DNA of 64,000 nt from Palsa-744 sp963734815 (GTDB lineage Bacteria > Actinomycetota > Thermoleophilia > Solirubrobacterales > Solirubrobacteraceae). The stretch spans positions 930,001 through 994,000 of the forward strand of contig CAVTIH010000001.1 in assembly GCA_963734815.1 (NCBI GenBank), written 5' to 3'. A model generated the notes under the pieces. It saw nothing but the letters and a program-made list of their open reading frames with translations, had not been told where the DNA came from and made no database searches. A program made the position numbers and the translations under genes. How positions within the stretch are numbered: the first letter of the stretch is position 1; each line of letters opens with the position of its first letter. Shown here one piece after another: positions 1-9,400 of this stretch.

Positions 1-76
1 CGGCTACGGCGCGACGGAGGGTATCTTCGGACATGGCGCAAAAGCTACGAGCCGGGTCGGACGGACTTGGTGTAGA

Positions 77-196
77 CCCACGTCGCATGCGACGTGGGCG
101 CCAGGGCCGCACGCGGCCCTGGCTGGAGACCGCACATGTGCGGTCTCCCCGATAGGTGCATGCACCTATCGGCCGGCTGACGCATGCGTCAGCCGG
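77..196. repeat. Array A: five tandem palindromes with CATG-type centres
   Basis: Five palindromes lie head to tail with almost no spacer: 77-98, 100-123, 125-148, 149-172 and 173-196. Their left arms are CCCACGTCGCA, GCCAGGGCCGC, GGAGACCGCACA, CCGATAGGTGCA and CCGGCTGACGCA. Four are perfect; the second has one central A/C mismatch, as if GCATGC had become GCACGC. The centre is GCATGC in three units, ACATGT in one and GCACGC in one. The arms are unrelated between units, so this is not a simple tandem duplication. The array ends 51 bp before fbiC. A related array lies at 27712-27892. Function unknown. Confidence 0.9.
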
Positions 197-247
197 AACA
201 GCATCGGCGCCTACCGGAACAGCTCTGCCGGGTCATAGACTCAAGGC

Positions 248-2611
248 ATGCGCCGCCGCGTCACTTTCTCGCGCAACCTGACGCTGTCGCTTTCGCGCAC
301 GTGCCGGTGCTACTGCAAGTACTGCGCGTTCGCGACGCACACGGCGCACCTGTACGAGCCCGATGAGGTGCTCGCGATCGTCGACGGCGCCGCGCGGCGG
401 GGGGTCAAGGAGCTGCTGGTGCTGACCGGCGAGCGTCCCGAGGTCAATCCCGAGGTGGCACGGCGCCTGGAGGAGTACGGGCACGCCGACTTCACCGCCT
501 ACGTCGTGTGGGCGTGCGAGCGGGCGCTGGAGCGGGGAATCCTGCCGCACACCAACCTCGGCGTCCTCTCGCGCGAGGACCTGATGCGGCTGCGCGAGGT
601 GACCGCCTCGCAGGGGCTGATGCTGGAGTCGATCTCCGAGCGGCTGATGGACACCGTGCACGCCGGCTCGCCCACAAAGCACCCGGCGCGGCGCTTGGAG
701 ACGATCCGCGCGGCCGGCGAGCTGCGGATTCCGTTCACCTCGGGGATCCTGGTGGGGATCGGCGAGCGCGAGGAGGAGCGCGTCGCCTCACTGGAGGCGC
801 TCGCGGCGGCGCACGCCGAGTACGGACACATCCAGGAGGTGATCCTGCAGAACTTCGTCCCCCACCAGCGCTACTACGGCCAGGAGCCGGCGCAGATCGC
901 CGAGGAGTCGGCGCGGCTGTACTGGCGCACGGGGGTAGACGAGGGCCTCGGCACAGCGGGGGAGGGCTCCCGGGCCGAAGAGGGCGAGAGAGGGCCCGAC
1001 CGCGCGCGCGAGGGCACGGACCTCGGCGCCGATGAGTCCAATCGCGTGCCGGCTCCCGGAGACTTGCACCCCCGGCTGCCGTTGCCCGAGTGGGCTTGTC
1101 CGGTGAGCATTGACGACATGAAGCGGCTGATCGCGGAGGCACGGAGGCTGATGCCGGACGTCGGCATCCAGGTTCCCCCGAACCTCGCGGACTGGTGGCC
1201 GGAGCTGGTCGCCGCGGGCGCGACCGACCTTGGGGGGCTGTCGGCCAATGGCGACCACATCTCGCCCGAGCACCCCTTTCCCTCGCCCCACCAGGTGCGC
1301 AAGCAGCTGCAGAAAGATGGCGTGGCGCTGACCGAGCGGCTGTGCGTGTACTCGCGCTACATCGACCCCGAGTGGATCTCCCGGGGCGTGATGGACACGA
1401 TCAAGGTCAAGTACTGGAGCTTCATCCCGCGGCGGGGGTCCGGCCGTACCGACCCCGCGGCAAGCGGCGCCCCGCCGATCCGCCCCGATCTGGTCGCTGG
1501 GGCGACCGAACGCGCGCGCGAAGGCCTTGCGCTACATGCCGAGGAGCTGACGGCGATGTTCGCCGAGACGCGGCCGGAGGCGATCGAGGGCATGCGCGAA
1601 GCCGCGGACGAGCTGCGCGCGGAGCTCGCGGGGGAGACCGTCACGTTCGTGGTCAACCGCAACATCAACGTCTCCAACATCTGCACCGTGGGGTGCGCCT
1701 TCTGCGGCTTCGGCCAGGGCAAGCGCTCGCCGGACGCCTACGAGCACGACGAGCGGGACTTCGCGCGCCGGGTGCGCGAGGCGGTGGAGTTCGGCGCCAC
1801 CGAGCTGTGCATCCAGTCGGGTATCCACCCCGACTGGAGCCTCGAGGACTATCTGGGGTGGCTGCGCTTCGCCAAGCGCACCGCGGCGGCGGAGGGGTGC
1901 GACATCCACCTGCACGCCTACTCGCCGATGGAGATAGCGCACATGTGCGACATCTCCGGCCTGCCGCCCGCCGAGGTGTTCGCGCGCCTGCGCGACGCCG
2001 GTCTCGGCTCGACGCCGGGCACCGCCGCGGAGGTGCTGCACGACGGCGTGCGCGAACGGATCTCCCCCAACAAGCTGCCCGTGGCGCGCTGGGTGCAGAT
2101 CATCGAAGCCTCGCACGCCGCGGGGCTGCGCTCCACGGCGACCGTGATGTTCGGTCACATCGAGGAGCCGTGGGAGCTGGCCGAGCACATGCGCGTGGTG
2201 CGCGAGCTGCAGGAGCGCACCGGCGGGATCACCGAGTTCGTGCCGCTCTCGTTTATCCCCTTCCAGACGCTGCTGGGCCGTACGCACGGGGTGGAGGAGA
2301 TCTCGCGCGAGGAGAACCTCAAGCACACCGCGGTCTTCCGCCTAGCGCTGGGTCGCAGCGTGCGCAGCGTGCAGGCCTCGTGGGTGAAGATGGGGCTGGA
2401 GGCGGCGACGGAGTCGCTGCGCTGGGGCGTCAACGACCTGGGGGGGACGCTGATGGAGGAGTCGATCTCGCGCCTCGCCGGCTCCTACCACGGCACGCGC
2501 CTGGAGCCCGAGCAGCTGATCGCCGCCGCGCACGCCGCGGGGCGGCCGGCGGCGGAGCGCACGACGCTGTACGACATCCGGCGGCGCTATGAGCTGCCGG
2601 TGGCGGCATAG
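248..2611 (+). CDS. fbiC: FO synthase, fused CofG/CofH (FbiC)
   Basis: This two-domain radical SAM enzyme makes 7,8-didemethyl-8-hydroxy-5-deazariboflavin (FO), the chromophore of coenzyme F420, from tyrosine and a flavin-pathway pyrimidine. Both CxxxCxxC iron-sulfur motifs are visible: CRCYCKYC at residues 19-26 in the CofG half and CTVGCAFC at 479-486 in the CofH half. At 787 aa it is near the family length. The ATG is chosen because it places the first cluster motif as in other family members; only a weak AAGG precedes it. A charged, low-complexity stretch of about 45 residues near 228-275 interrupts the CofG half. The other F420 genes start about 10 kb downstream. Confidence 0.96.
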   Translation: MRRRVTFSRNLTLSLSRTCRCYCKYCAFATHTAHLYEPDEVLAIVDGAARRGVKELLVLTGERPEVNPEVARRLEEYGHADFTAYVVWACERALERGILPHTNLGVLSREDLMRLREVTASQGLMLESISERLMDTVHAGSPTKHPARRLETIRAAGELRIPFTSGILVGIGEREEERVASLEALAAAHAEYGHIQEVILQNFVPHQRYYGQEPAQIAEESARLYWRTGVDEGLGTAGEGSRAEEGERGPDRAREGTDLGADESNRVPAPGDLHPRLPLPEWACPVSIDDMKRLIAEARRLMPDVGIQVPPNLADWWPELVAAGATDLGGLSANGDHISPEHPFPSPHQVRKQLQKDGVALTERLCVYSRYIDPEWISRGVMDTIKVKYWSFIPRRGSGRTDPAASGAPPIRPDLVAGATERAREGLALHAEELTAMFAETRPEAIEGMREAADELRAELAGETVTFVVNRNINVSNICTVGCAFCGFGQGKRSPDAYEHDERDFARRVREAVEFGATELCIQSGIHPDWSLEDYLGWLRFAKRTAAAEGCDIHLHAYSPMEIAHMCDISGLPPAEVFARLRDAGLGSTPGTAAEVLHDGVRERISPNKLPVARWVQIIEASHAAGLRSTATVMFGHIEEPWELAEHMRVVRELQERTGGITEFVPLSFIPFQTLLGRTHGVEEISREENLKHTAVFRLALGRSVRSVQASWVKMGLEAATESLRWGVNDLGGTLMEESISRLAGSYHGTRLEPEQLIAAAHAAGRPAAERTTLYDIRRRYELPVAA

Positions 2612-2628
2612 GCGTTAGGCTCGCTCCA

Positions 2629-3771
2629 CTACGGCGCGCCTACGGCCACCCGCGTCGGCACCCGAGCTTGCAGGCACCAGCCGCCCGCAGCGGTCGGTCC
2701 GGCGTCGAGCTGTCCTCCGATGGAATCGAGTTGTTCACGCAGTCCGCGCAGGCCGTTGCCGGTGCCGTGGCCGGCGAGCGCCGCGGCGCGAGGTGCGCGA
2801 TCGTTGGCGACCTCGACGATCATCGCGCGGGGCTCTCCCCGGAGCAGCACTCGTACGGGAGCTCCCGTCGCATAACGCAGCGCGTTGGTCAGGCCCTCGC
2901 GAACGATCCGGGTGGACATCTGAGCGACGGTCGCCGGCAGTCCCTCACGCGTACCCTCCAGACGCAGGATGACGTCAAGGCCGGTGCCTGCCGCGCGGGC
3001 GACGAGCTCCTCCACCAGCTCGAGGTCGGGCGCCTGACCGATCGCGTTCTCGTCGGCCAGCAACGCGACCAGCCGGCCCATGTCGGCCTCGGCCTGGCGT
3101 GCGGCGCCGGAGATCGCGTCGAACGTGTCGGCCCGCAGCTGTGGGCTTGCCGCGGCCAGTCGCTGCCCGGCGCTGGCCTGCACGACCATCACGCTGATCG
3201 CGTGCGCGACGATGTCGTGCAGCTCGGAGGCGATTCGCGCGCGCTCGTAGCGAACCGAGAGCTCGGCGTATGCGTCCTGCTCCTGGGCGAGCTCCCGGGC
3301 GCGTTCGGCGAGCCTGTCGGCGACGAGCTGGCGCTCGCGGATCGCCTGGCCGACGATCCAGCCGAGACCCGAGGCCAGCACATACGGCACCCACGATTCC
3401 CCGCCTGCGACGGCGGCGGCGAGCGGAACGGCGATGAGCACGAGCCCGCCGGCGATCGCCGAGGTGCGCTCGGCCCAGCGTCCGGCTCCGAACGCGCTGA
3501 ACGTGATCAGCGGGAACGGCAACAGCTGCAAGCCACCGATTGGCGCCGCGACAGCGGTGGCGGCGGCGGCGATGATCCAGGCGGTCGTCGGGCGCGAGCG
3601 GCAGAGACCGAGCGAGCCGGCGCACACCACCGCCGCGCATGCCGCCAACGCACCTGTGCCGAGAGCGACGCTGCCGATCGCGGCGAGACTCGCCCCGACG
3701 AGCCCCACCACGAGATCGAGGCGACGCTCGGACATCTCAGGCCACTCGGGCATCACAGGCCGCCCCGGCAT
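2629..3771 (-). CDS. Sensor histidine kinase, NarL/DesK-type (HisKA_3)
   Basis: This is a 380-residue membrane kinase. The N-terminal half has several hydrophobic segments (about residues 15-125). A HisKA_3 dimerisation box ELHDIVAHAIS follows, with the phospho-accepting His near residue 185. The HATPase shows an N-box EGLTNALRYA near 295 and a glycine-rich box GHGTGNGLRGL near 335. Such kinases phosphorylate LuxR-type response regulators; the obvious partner is the divergent cyclase-regulator fusion at 5057. The start is uncertain: ATGs at 3771, 3753 and 3735 are all in frame. I chose 3771, one base after the stop of the upstream kinase-like gene, which suggests translational coupling. Confidence 0.88.
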   Translation of the reverse strand: MPGRPVMPEWPEMSERRLDLVVGLVGASLAAIGSVALGTGALAACAAVVCAGSLGLCRSRPTTAWIIAAAATAVAAPIGGLQLLPFPLITFSAFGAGRWAERTSAIAGGLVLIAVPLAAAVAGGESWVPYVLASGLGWIVGQAIRERQLVADRLAERARELAQEQDAYAELSVRYERARIASELHDIVAHAISVMVVQASAGQRLAAASPQLRADTFDAISGAARQAEADMGRLVALLADENAIGQAPDLELVEELVARAAGTGLDVILRLEGTREGLPATVAQMSTRIVREGLTNALRYATGAPVRVLLRGEPRAMIVEVANDRAPRAAALAGHGTGNGLRGLREQLDSIGGQLDAGPTAAGGWCLQARVPTRVAVGAP

Positions 3772-3772
3772 C

Positions 3773-4903
3773 TCAGGCCACGGCAAGCGGAAGCTCGGCC
3801 ACCGCGCGCGCTCGTCCGCCATCGACCGTTGCCTCCAGCGTGCCCCGGTGCAGCTGTGCCCGCTCGCGCGCGCGGTCGATCGCGGCACCGATGTCGCGCC
3901 GTCGAGTCGCCGGGCCGGCGACGGCGACCTCGAGCGCGCTGTCGCCGAAACGCACGCGGACGTCCACCCCGGGAGCGTCGTCGAGCGCGCCCAACAGGTG
4001 TTCGACGATCCGATAGGCCGACAGCTCGATGCCCGCCGGCAGGGCACGCGGGCTGCCCTCGACCACCAGCTGCGCGTCGCCGCCCTTGGCCTGGACGATC
4101 ATCGCGTCCAGCGCGGTGAGCGTCGGCTGCGGAGCGAGCGGACCACCGTCCTCGCCGCTGCTTCGCAGCACCCCGACCAGCGCCCGCATCTGCTGCAGCG
4201 TCTGGCGGCTCTCCTCCTCGATGCTGACGAGCGTCGCCGTCGCCACCGCGGGATCGGTTGTGCCGGCGCCGGCGTCCGCGAGCCGCGCGAGCTCTCCGAG
4301 GCGTCGCTGCAGCAGCTCGTCGAGCTCGCCCGAGAGCCGTCCCCTGTCGGTCGCGACCTCCAGCCGCGCGCGCTCGTCGCGAAGCACGCGGAGCTGCTCG
4401 GTGCGTGCCCGCAGCTCGGCGGCGATACGACCGCGGGAGCGCGCCACCCTGCCCGCGCCCCATACGAGCAGCGTCAGCACGAGGAACGGCGGGATGTCGT
4501 CGAACGGTATCTGGCTGTCGGAGCTGGCCATCACGGCGATGCAGCCGATGCCGAGGGCCAAAGCGGCAAGGCTAGGGCGAAGCTCCAAGCGCGCTGCCGC
4601 CGCGAACACCAGCAGCCAGCTGAGGGGAAACACGATCCCGCAACGCGTCATTTCGCCGAACACGAGGACATGTGCAGCGAGCGCGATCAGCGCCGCGCCC
4701 AGTGCGAGCAGCGGCGCGGAGCGGCGCCACACGAGCGGCAGGGTCACCGCGAGGAAGGCCGGTATCGCGAGATAGCTGGCGTCGACCTTTGGTTCGATCA
4801 CGTCGCTATACACAAGCACCAGCCCGAGCAGGCTGAACAGGGCGGCGATTGCGATGTCGCGCCTGCCGACCGGCTCTCCGGTTTGGATCATCGAACGCAT
4901 CAT
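3773..4903 (-). CDS. Membrane kinase-like protein without phospho-histidine (pseudokinase)
   Basis: This 376-residue protein has about five membrane segments (residues 12-150), a coiled linker, and a region that aligns by eye with HisKA_3 and HATPase domains. Where active relatives read ELHD, this one reads ELDE (near residue 193), so the phospho-accepting His is Asp. The N-box is degenerate (YRIVEHLLGALDD) and the second glycine box is absent. It probably cannot autophosphorylate and may act as a sensory partner for the active kinase one base downstream. The start is set by AAGGAGG at 4912-4918, eight bases before ATG 4903; the longer reading from 5005 lacks this. Confidence 0.8.
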   Translation of the reverse strand: MMRSMIQTGEPVGRRDIAIAALFSLLGLVLVYSDVIEPKVDASYLAIPAFLAVTLPLVWRRSAPLLALGAALIALAAHVLVFGEMTRCGIVFPLSWLLVFAAAARLELRPSLAALALGIGCIAVMASSDSQIPFDDIPPFLVLTLLVWGAGRVARSRGRIAAELRARTEQLRVLRDERARLEVATDRGRLSGELDELLQRRLGELARLADAGAGTTDPAVATATLVSIEEESRQTLQQMRALVGVLRSSGEDGGPLAPQPTLTALDAMIVQAKGGDAQLVVEGSPRALPAGIELSAYRIVEHLLGALDDAPGVDVRVRFGDSALEVAVAGPATRRRDIGAAIDRARERAQLHRGTLEATVDGGRARAVAELPLAVA

Positions 4904-4911
4904 GGTTGCTG

Positions 4912-4918
4912 CCTCCTT
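4912..4918 (-). promoter_or_regulatory. Strong Shine-Dalgarno deciding the pseudokinase start
   Basis: The minus strand reads AAGGAGG eight bases before ATG 4903. This selects that start over the in-frame ATG at 5005 and shortens the protein by 34 residues. Confidence 0.85.
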
Positions 4919-5004
4919 CTCGTACAGCTTTTCAGAGTCACCGCGATCATCGCCTGCGCGTTCGCCGTTGTCGTCATCCAGCCGAGTGATTACCGTTCGC
5001 GTCA

Positions 5005-5039
5005 ATCATCCTCCGCGGTGACCGACGATCGGGGATGAT
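5005..5039. promoter_or_regulatory. Dyad between the kinase operon and the regulator gene
   Basis: ATCATCC at 5005-5011 and GGATGAT at 5033-5039 form an inverted repeat with a 21-base spacer, in the divergent intergenic region between the kinase genes and the cyclase-regulator. It could be a response-regulator site; that is inference from position. Confidence 0.35.
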
Positions 5040-5056
5040 CCGTGTAAGAACGTCTG

Positions 5057-6289
5057 ATGCAAACCTCCTTCGTCACGATCCTGTTCACCGATCTGGTCGG
5101 CTCCGCGGCCCTGTTCGACCGGCGCGGCGACGAGGCCGCGGACGCGCTGCGCCAGGCGCACTTCGCGAGCCTGCGCACAGCTGTCCTCACGCACGGTGGC
5201 CGCGAGGTCAAGTCGGCCGGCGACGGGCTGATGGTGGCCTTCACGAGCGCGGCCGACGCGGTGCGGTGCGCGATCGACATGCAGCGTGCGAGCACCGGGG
5301 CGGTTGGCGGTCTTGCGGTGCGGATCGGGCTCGACGCCGGTGAGCCGCTTGCCGAGGGTGAGGATTTCTACGGTACGCCGGTGATCGTCGCGAGCCGCCT
5401 GTGCGATGCCGCGGCCGCGGGTGAGGTGCTCGCGAGCGAGGTGGTTCGCCGCGTCGCCGGGGCACGGGTCACCGCGCTGATGCGCCCGGCCGGCGCGATG
5501 CGCTTCAAGGGGCTCTCCGAGCCCGTGTCCGTGGCGAGCGTTCACTGGCGCGAGGATGAGGACAAGCAGGCCGTTCTCGACGAGGCCGACGCGCCGGCAC
5601 GACCGATCACAGTGGTGATCGCCGACGACCAGCGTCTGCTGCGCACGGGCTTTCGCGTGATCCTCGAAGCCGAGCCGGACATCGAAGTCGTCGGCGAGGC
5701 CGAGGACGGGCGCGCCGCCGTGGACGTGATCACGCGTCGCCGACCGGATGTCGCGTTGATGGACATCCGCATGCCCGAGCTCGACGGCCTCGCCGCGGCC
5801 CGCAGGGTTCTCTCCGACGCCACCCTCGCGACAGCCGTGGTAATGCTCACCACGTTCGATGTCAGCGAGTACATCTACGAGGCGCTCAGGATCGGCGCGA
5901 GCGGTTTCCTACTCAAGGACACACCCTCCGATCGACTGCTCGACGCGGTGCGCGTCGCCGCCGCCGGCGAGGCGCTGATCGCGCCCTCGATCACGCGACG
6001 GCTGATCGCGCAGTTCGCCCGCGCCGCGCGACCCCCCGGCAGCGGCACACCCCCCGCGCTCGCCGATCTGTCCACTCGCGAGCTGGACGTCCTGCGGCTG
6101 ATCGCCCGCGGGCGCTCCAACGCCGAGATCGCCACGGATCTGATTCTCAGCGAGAACACGATCAAGACCCACGTCGGCAGCATCTTCTCCAAGCTCGGCC
6201 TGCGCGATCGCGTGCAGGCGGTGGTGCTCGCGTACGAGACCGGTCTGGTCGAGCCGGAGCTCACGCCTCCCAGTCACGAGCAAGTCTGA
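5057..6289 (+). CDS. Class III nucleotide-cyclase domain fused to LuxR-type response regulator
   Basis: This 410-residue protein has three modules. Residues 5-165 form a class III adenylate/guanylate cyclase homology domain with metal ligands in FTDLVGS (about 10-16) and AGDG (about 54-57). Residues 185-300 form a receiver with acidic pair ADD, phospho-acceptor Asp236 in LMDIRMP, and the Thr and Lys signatures. Residues 345-405 form a LuxR-type helix-turn-helix (STRELDVLRLIARGRSNAEIA). The usual cyclase Asn of the VNxAAR motif is replaced (VIVASR), so cyclase activity may be weak or lost while nucleotide sensing remains. It is divergent from the kinase pair, its likely phospho-donors. The fusion is uncommon. 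Confidence 0.9.
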   Translation: MQTSFVTILFTDLVGSAALFDRRGDEAADALRQAHFASLRTAVLTHGGREVKSAGDGLMVAFTSAADAVRCAIDMQRASTGAVGGLAVRIGLDAGEPLAEGEDFYGTPVIVASRLCDAAAAGEVLASEVVRRVAGARVTALMRPAGAMRFKGLSEPVSVASVHWREDEDKQAVLDEADAPARPITVVIADDQRLLRTGFRVILEAEPDIEVVGEAEDGRAAVDVITRRRPDVALMDIRMPELDGLAAARRVLSDATLATAVVMLTTFDVSEYIYEALRIGASGFLLKDTPSDRLLDAVRVAAAGEALIAPSITRRLIAQFARAARPPGSGTPPALADLSTRELDVLRLIARGRSNAEIATDLILSENTIKTHVGSIFSKLGLRDRVQAVVLAYETGLVEPELTPPSHEQV

Positions 6290-6485
6290 AGCAGTCCGCC
6301 CGCGCCCTTCGTCTTCTCTCTCTTGGAGTGAGGCGACGCGGTGTGCACAGACCGGCTCTAGTCCCCGAGGGGGACAGCGATCGCGGCGAATCGCTCTGGA
6401 GGGGGACGACAGGCGGCTTGGGGCGCTTTAGGTTCATGCCAGTTGGATCATCGCGAGCTGTCGGCGCGAACCCCCGAGCGCAATC

Positions 6486-6491
6486 AAGGAG
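6486..6491 (+). promoter_or_regulatory. Shine-Dalgarno deciding the start of the giant secreted protein
   Basis: AAGGAG lies five bases before ATG 6497. It favours that start over the in-frame ATG at 6443 and puts a signal peptide at the N-terminus. Confidence 0.8.
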
Positions 6492-6496
6492 CAGGC

Positions 6497-9400
6497 ATGA
6501 CTGGAATGGTGGCTGGGCATCGAGCCTCTTGGTGGGGCGTTGCAATGGCATCACTCGCGCTCGCGGTGGTCTTCGCCGCGGCGATGCCACTCGGGGCGCA
6601 CGCAGCCTCGCTCGGATCGCAGGACGCCTCGTACGGCAACGTCCAGCCCACTCCGTATGCAGCGCTCTACGGGCCGGGCGAGGCGGCCTACAACCCCGGC
6701 AACCTCGTGGCGCTCCCGAACGGCGAAAGCCTCGTCGCCGATGGAAGCGTGCTGGGCGTCACGAAGCTGACCGAAGAAGGCGGGCCCAATTCGACCTTCG
6801 GCAACTTCGGCACGAGCGGCGTCAAACTCGGGACGGCGGTTGTCGGCAACCCGGACGAGGCGAATGGGGAATCCAGTGCAAGCGCCGTGGCGGTGGCTCC
6901 GAACGGCGACTACGTGGTCGCCGGCGCGTCGTGGCCCACAGTTGGAGGCAAAACGAACACGCGTCCCGGCACGAGCCCAACTGCTGGCGACCGCACCGTG
7001 GGCGCTGGCAGCACGCTGGCGGTCGCCGAGTTCACCAGCGCAGGCAAGCTCGACACCTCGTTCGCGTCGGCTGGCGAAACTCCGGGGGTGCTTCAGTACC
7101 AGACCCCGGTTGGGGAACCACCTCCGACCTCCACCGCGGCCACCGATGTCGCCGTCCAGTCCGGCGGCATCATCCTCGTCGTCGGGACGGAGCACATCGG
7201 CAGTCCGAGCGAGCCGGCAGTGCTCGTGGATCGGATCCCCAGCGAAGGCGGTGGGCAGGAACTCTTCTCCCTGCAGGTGGAAGGGCAGCCCACCGAAGGC
7301 GACGCGATCACCGAAGGCCCGGACGGCACGATCTATGTCGCCGCCACAGAGAACCCCGGCACGACGCACGCCAAGGTCGTGGTCGCGCGACTGGTCGAGA
7401 CCGCTGTGCGGTTTGGGCCGAGCCTGGAAGCGGACGCGACGAGGCGTGAGCTCGAGCCGAGCTTCGCCAAAAGCACCATTCACCTGGAACTGGACCCGAG
7501 CTTCGACGCTGGCGCCGCGACGCCGGGTGAGCTCACGAGCACGCTTGGCGGCCCGGACGCGGACGTGGACGCACTCGCGGTTACCCCCAGCGGTGACGTG
7601 CTGATCGGCGGGCAGGTCGGCACCGGCACGAGCTCCGTCGCGGTCGTGGCGAGCATCACACCTTCCGGCAGCCTCAACAACGAGTTCGGATTGGGTGGCG
7701 TGGCGACTTTGAATGGAAGGGAAGGATTTCAGATGTCGCTCGTCAGCGCGATCGTGGCCCAGCCGAGCGGAGCGTCGGTGATCGCGGGCGATGACTTCGC
7801 GACGGGCACCGGGTGCGGCATCTGCGAGGCGCGCCTGGGCGTTCCCGGTGCGGTCCACCGTCCCGACGCGCTGGCCAGCGAAGGCCGGAACGGCCACCTG
7901 GCATTCGTCGCCGAGCTGACGGCGAACGGCGTGCTCGACACAGGTTTCGATGCCACTGGCACGGTGCCCGGCGTCACCTTCACGGACGCGCGCCACGGCG
8001 CTCAAAGGCCCGGTCAGTTCCTCCCCTCGGGCTATGAAACGCTAGCCGTGACGGGGCTCGGGATCGACCAACAGGGCAGGGTGCTGCTGGCGGCCGAAGA
8101 AGAAGACGCTCCTCAGCCGTCGGTGCCGAACGACGGCTCGGTCGAGCGGTTCTTCGGATACGTGCAACCAACCGCCGAATTCACCTTCCCCGCGGCGATC
8201 CATCCGGATCAGCGGATCGCGCTGGACGGCTCGGCCTCGAGCGATCCAACCGGCAGCATCTCCGACTACCTGTGGACCTTCGAACCCCCCGACGCGGTGA
8301 GCTCGATTGAGTCACTCACGAGGAGCGCGACCTCGGCGAGCAGGGACGGGGGCAGCACGCCGCGGCTGGACGCGGAATTCGGGAGCCCCGGCAATGTCCA
8401 CGTAACCCTGCAGGTCACCAATCCCGCCGGCCAGACGAGCACCGTCAGCCATTCGGTGCCGGTGCTGCCGGCGCCGGCGTCCGGTCTGCCCGCGGCGTCC
8501 GTGAGCCCGGAGTCGCTGTCGTTTCACGAGACACTCGAGGAATACGACTGGCTCGGGTACTCCTACAGCGAAGCCGAACCGCAAAAGGTGTTCGTGACAA
8601 ACGTCGGCGGGGCTCCGTTGAGCATCTCGGCGGTCAAGGTCGTGAACTCGGCCGGGGCATTCGCGAAGGAGCCAGATGATGCGGTCGAGGTCGGCGAAGG
8701 CTCCGGCGCCAAAGGCCTGAGTGAGCATCTGAACGAAACCTGCGCCGGCGCCACGCTGGCGCCCGGGGGGAAGTGCTACGTGACGGTCGTGTACGGGAAC
8801 GCCGGGGTGTACCCGAAAGCGACCGGAGAGCTCGAGATCGAAAGCAACTCGCCGACCAGCCCCGACTTCGTTTCGCTCACCGGCAGCGCGCAGAGTCCGC
8901 CCCCGAACCCCGGCCGGCCGGGGTGCCCCACGGAAATCGGGAGCAACGGCTTCTCGATATCGCCGCCCGGATTGTCCGCTCTCGGGGAACCGTTGGGCCC
9001 GGGACTGCAGGCATGCTGGAACGATCTGGCCGCCGGCTCACCGAATCCGGTGGGCGATACCTTCGGCACCCCCGGCCCCGTCCTGATCGACAAGGGTGTC
9101 GCTTTGTGGCCCACGAGCCCCAACGACCTCCTGACCGTCTCACCCGCCGGTCCCCACGACGCCACCGATACGATCTCGGCCAGTCCCCTCAAAGCGCGCT
9201 ACTTGCTGCAGACCACCACGGTCAGCGGCGGGCTTCCCGATCAGCCGCTCGGCATCGTCGAACCAGGCGAGCACCCATTCGTATGCCAGGCCACCTCACG
9301 CGCCAGCACCCACTCCTCGATCAACGCCAAGACGCCTTTCCAGGCGCAATCTCCCTACGGCGGATGCGGCGAAGCGCTGCTGGACTTCACCAGCGACACG

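Noticed and set aside
77..196. CRISPR array
   Set aside because: There is no constant repeat and no unique spacers; each unit is a different palindrome with little or no spacing.
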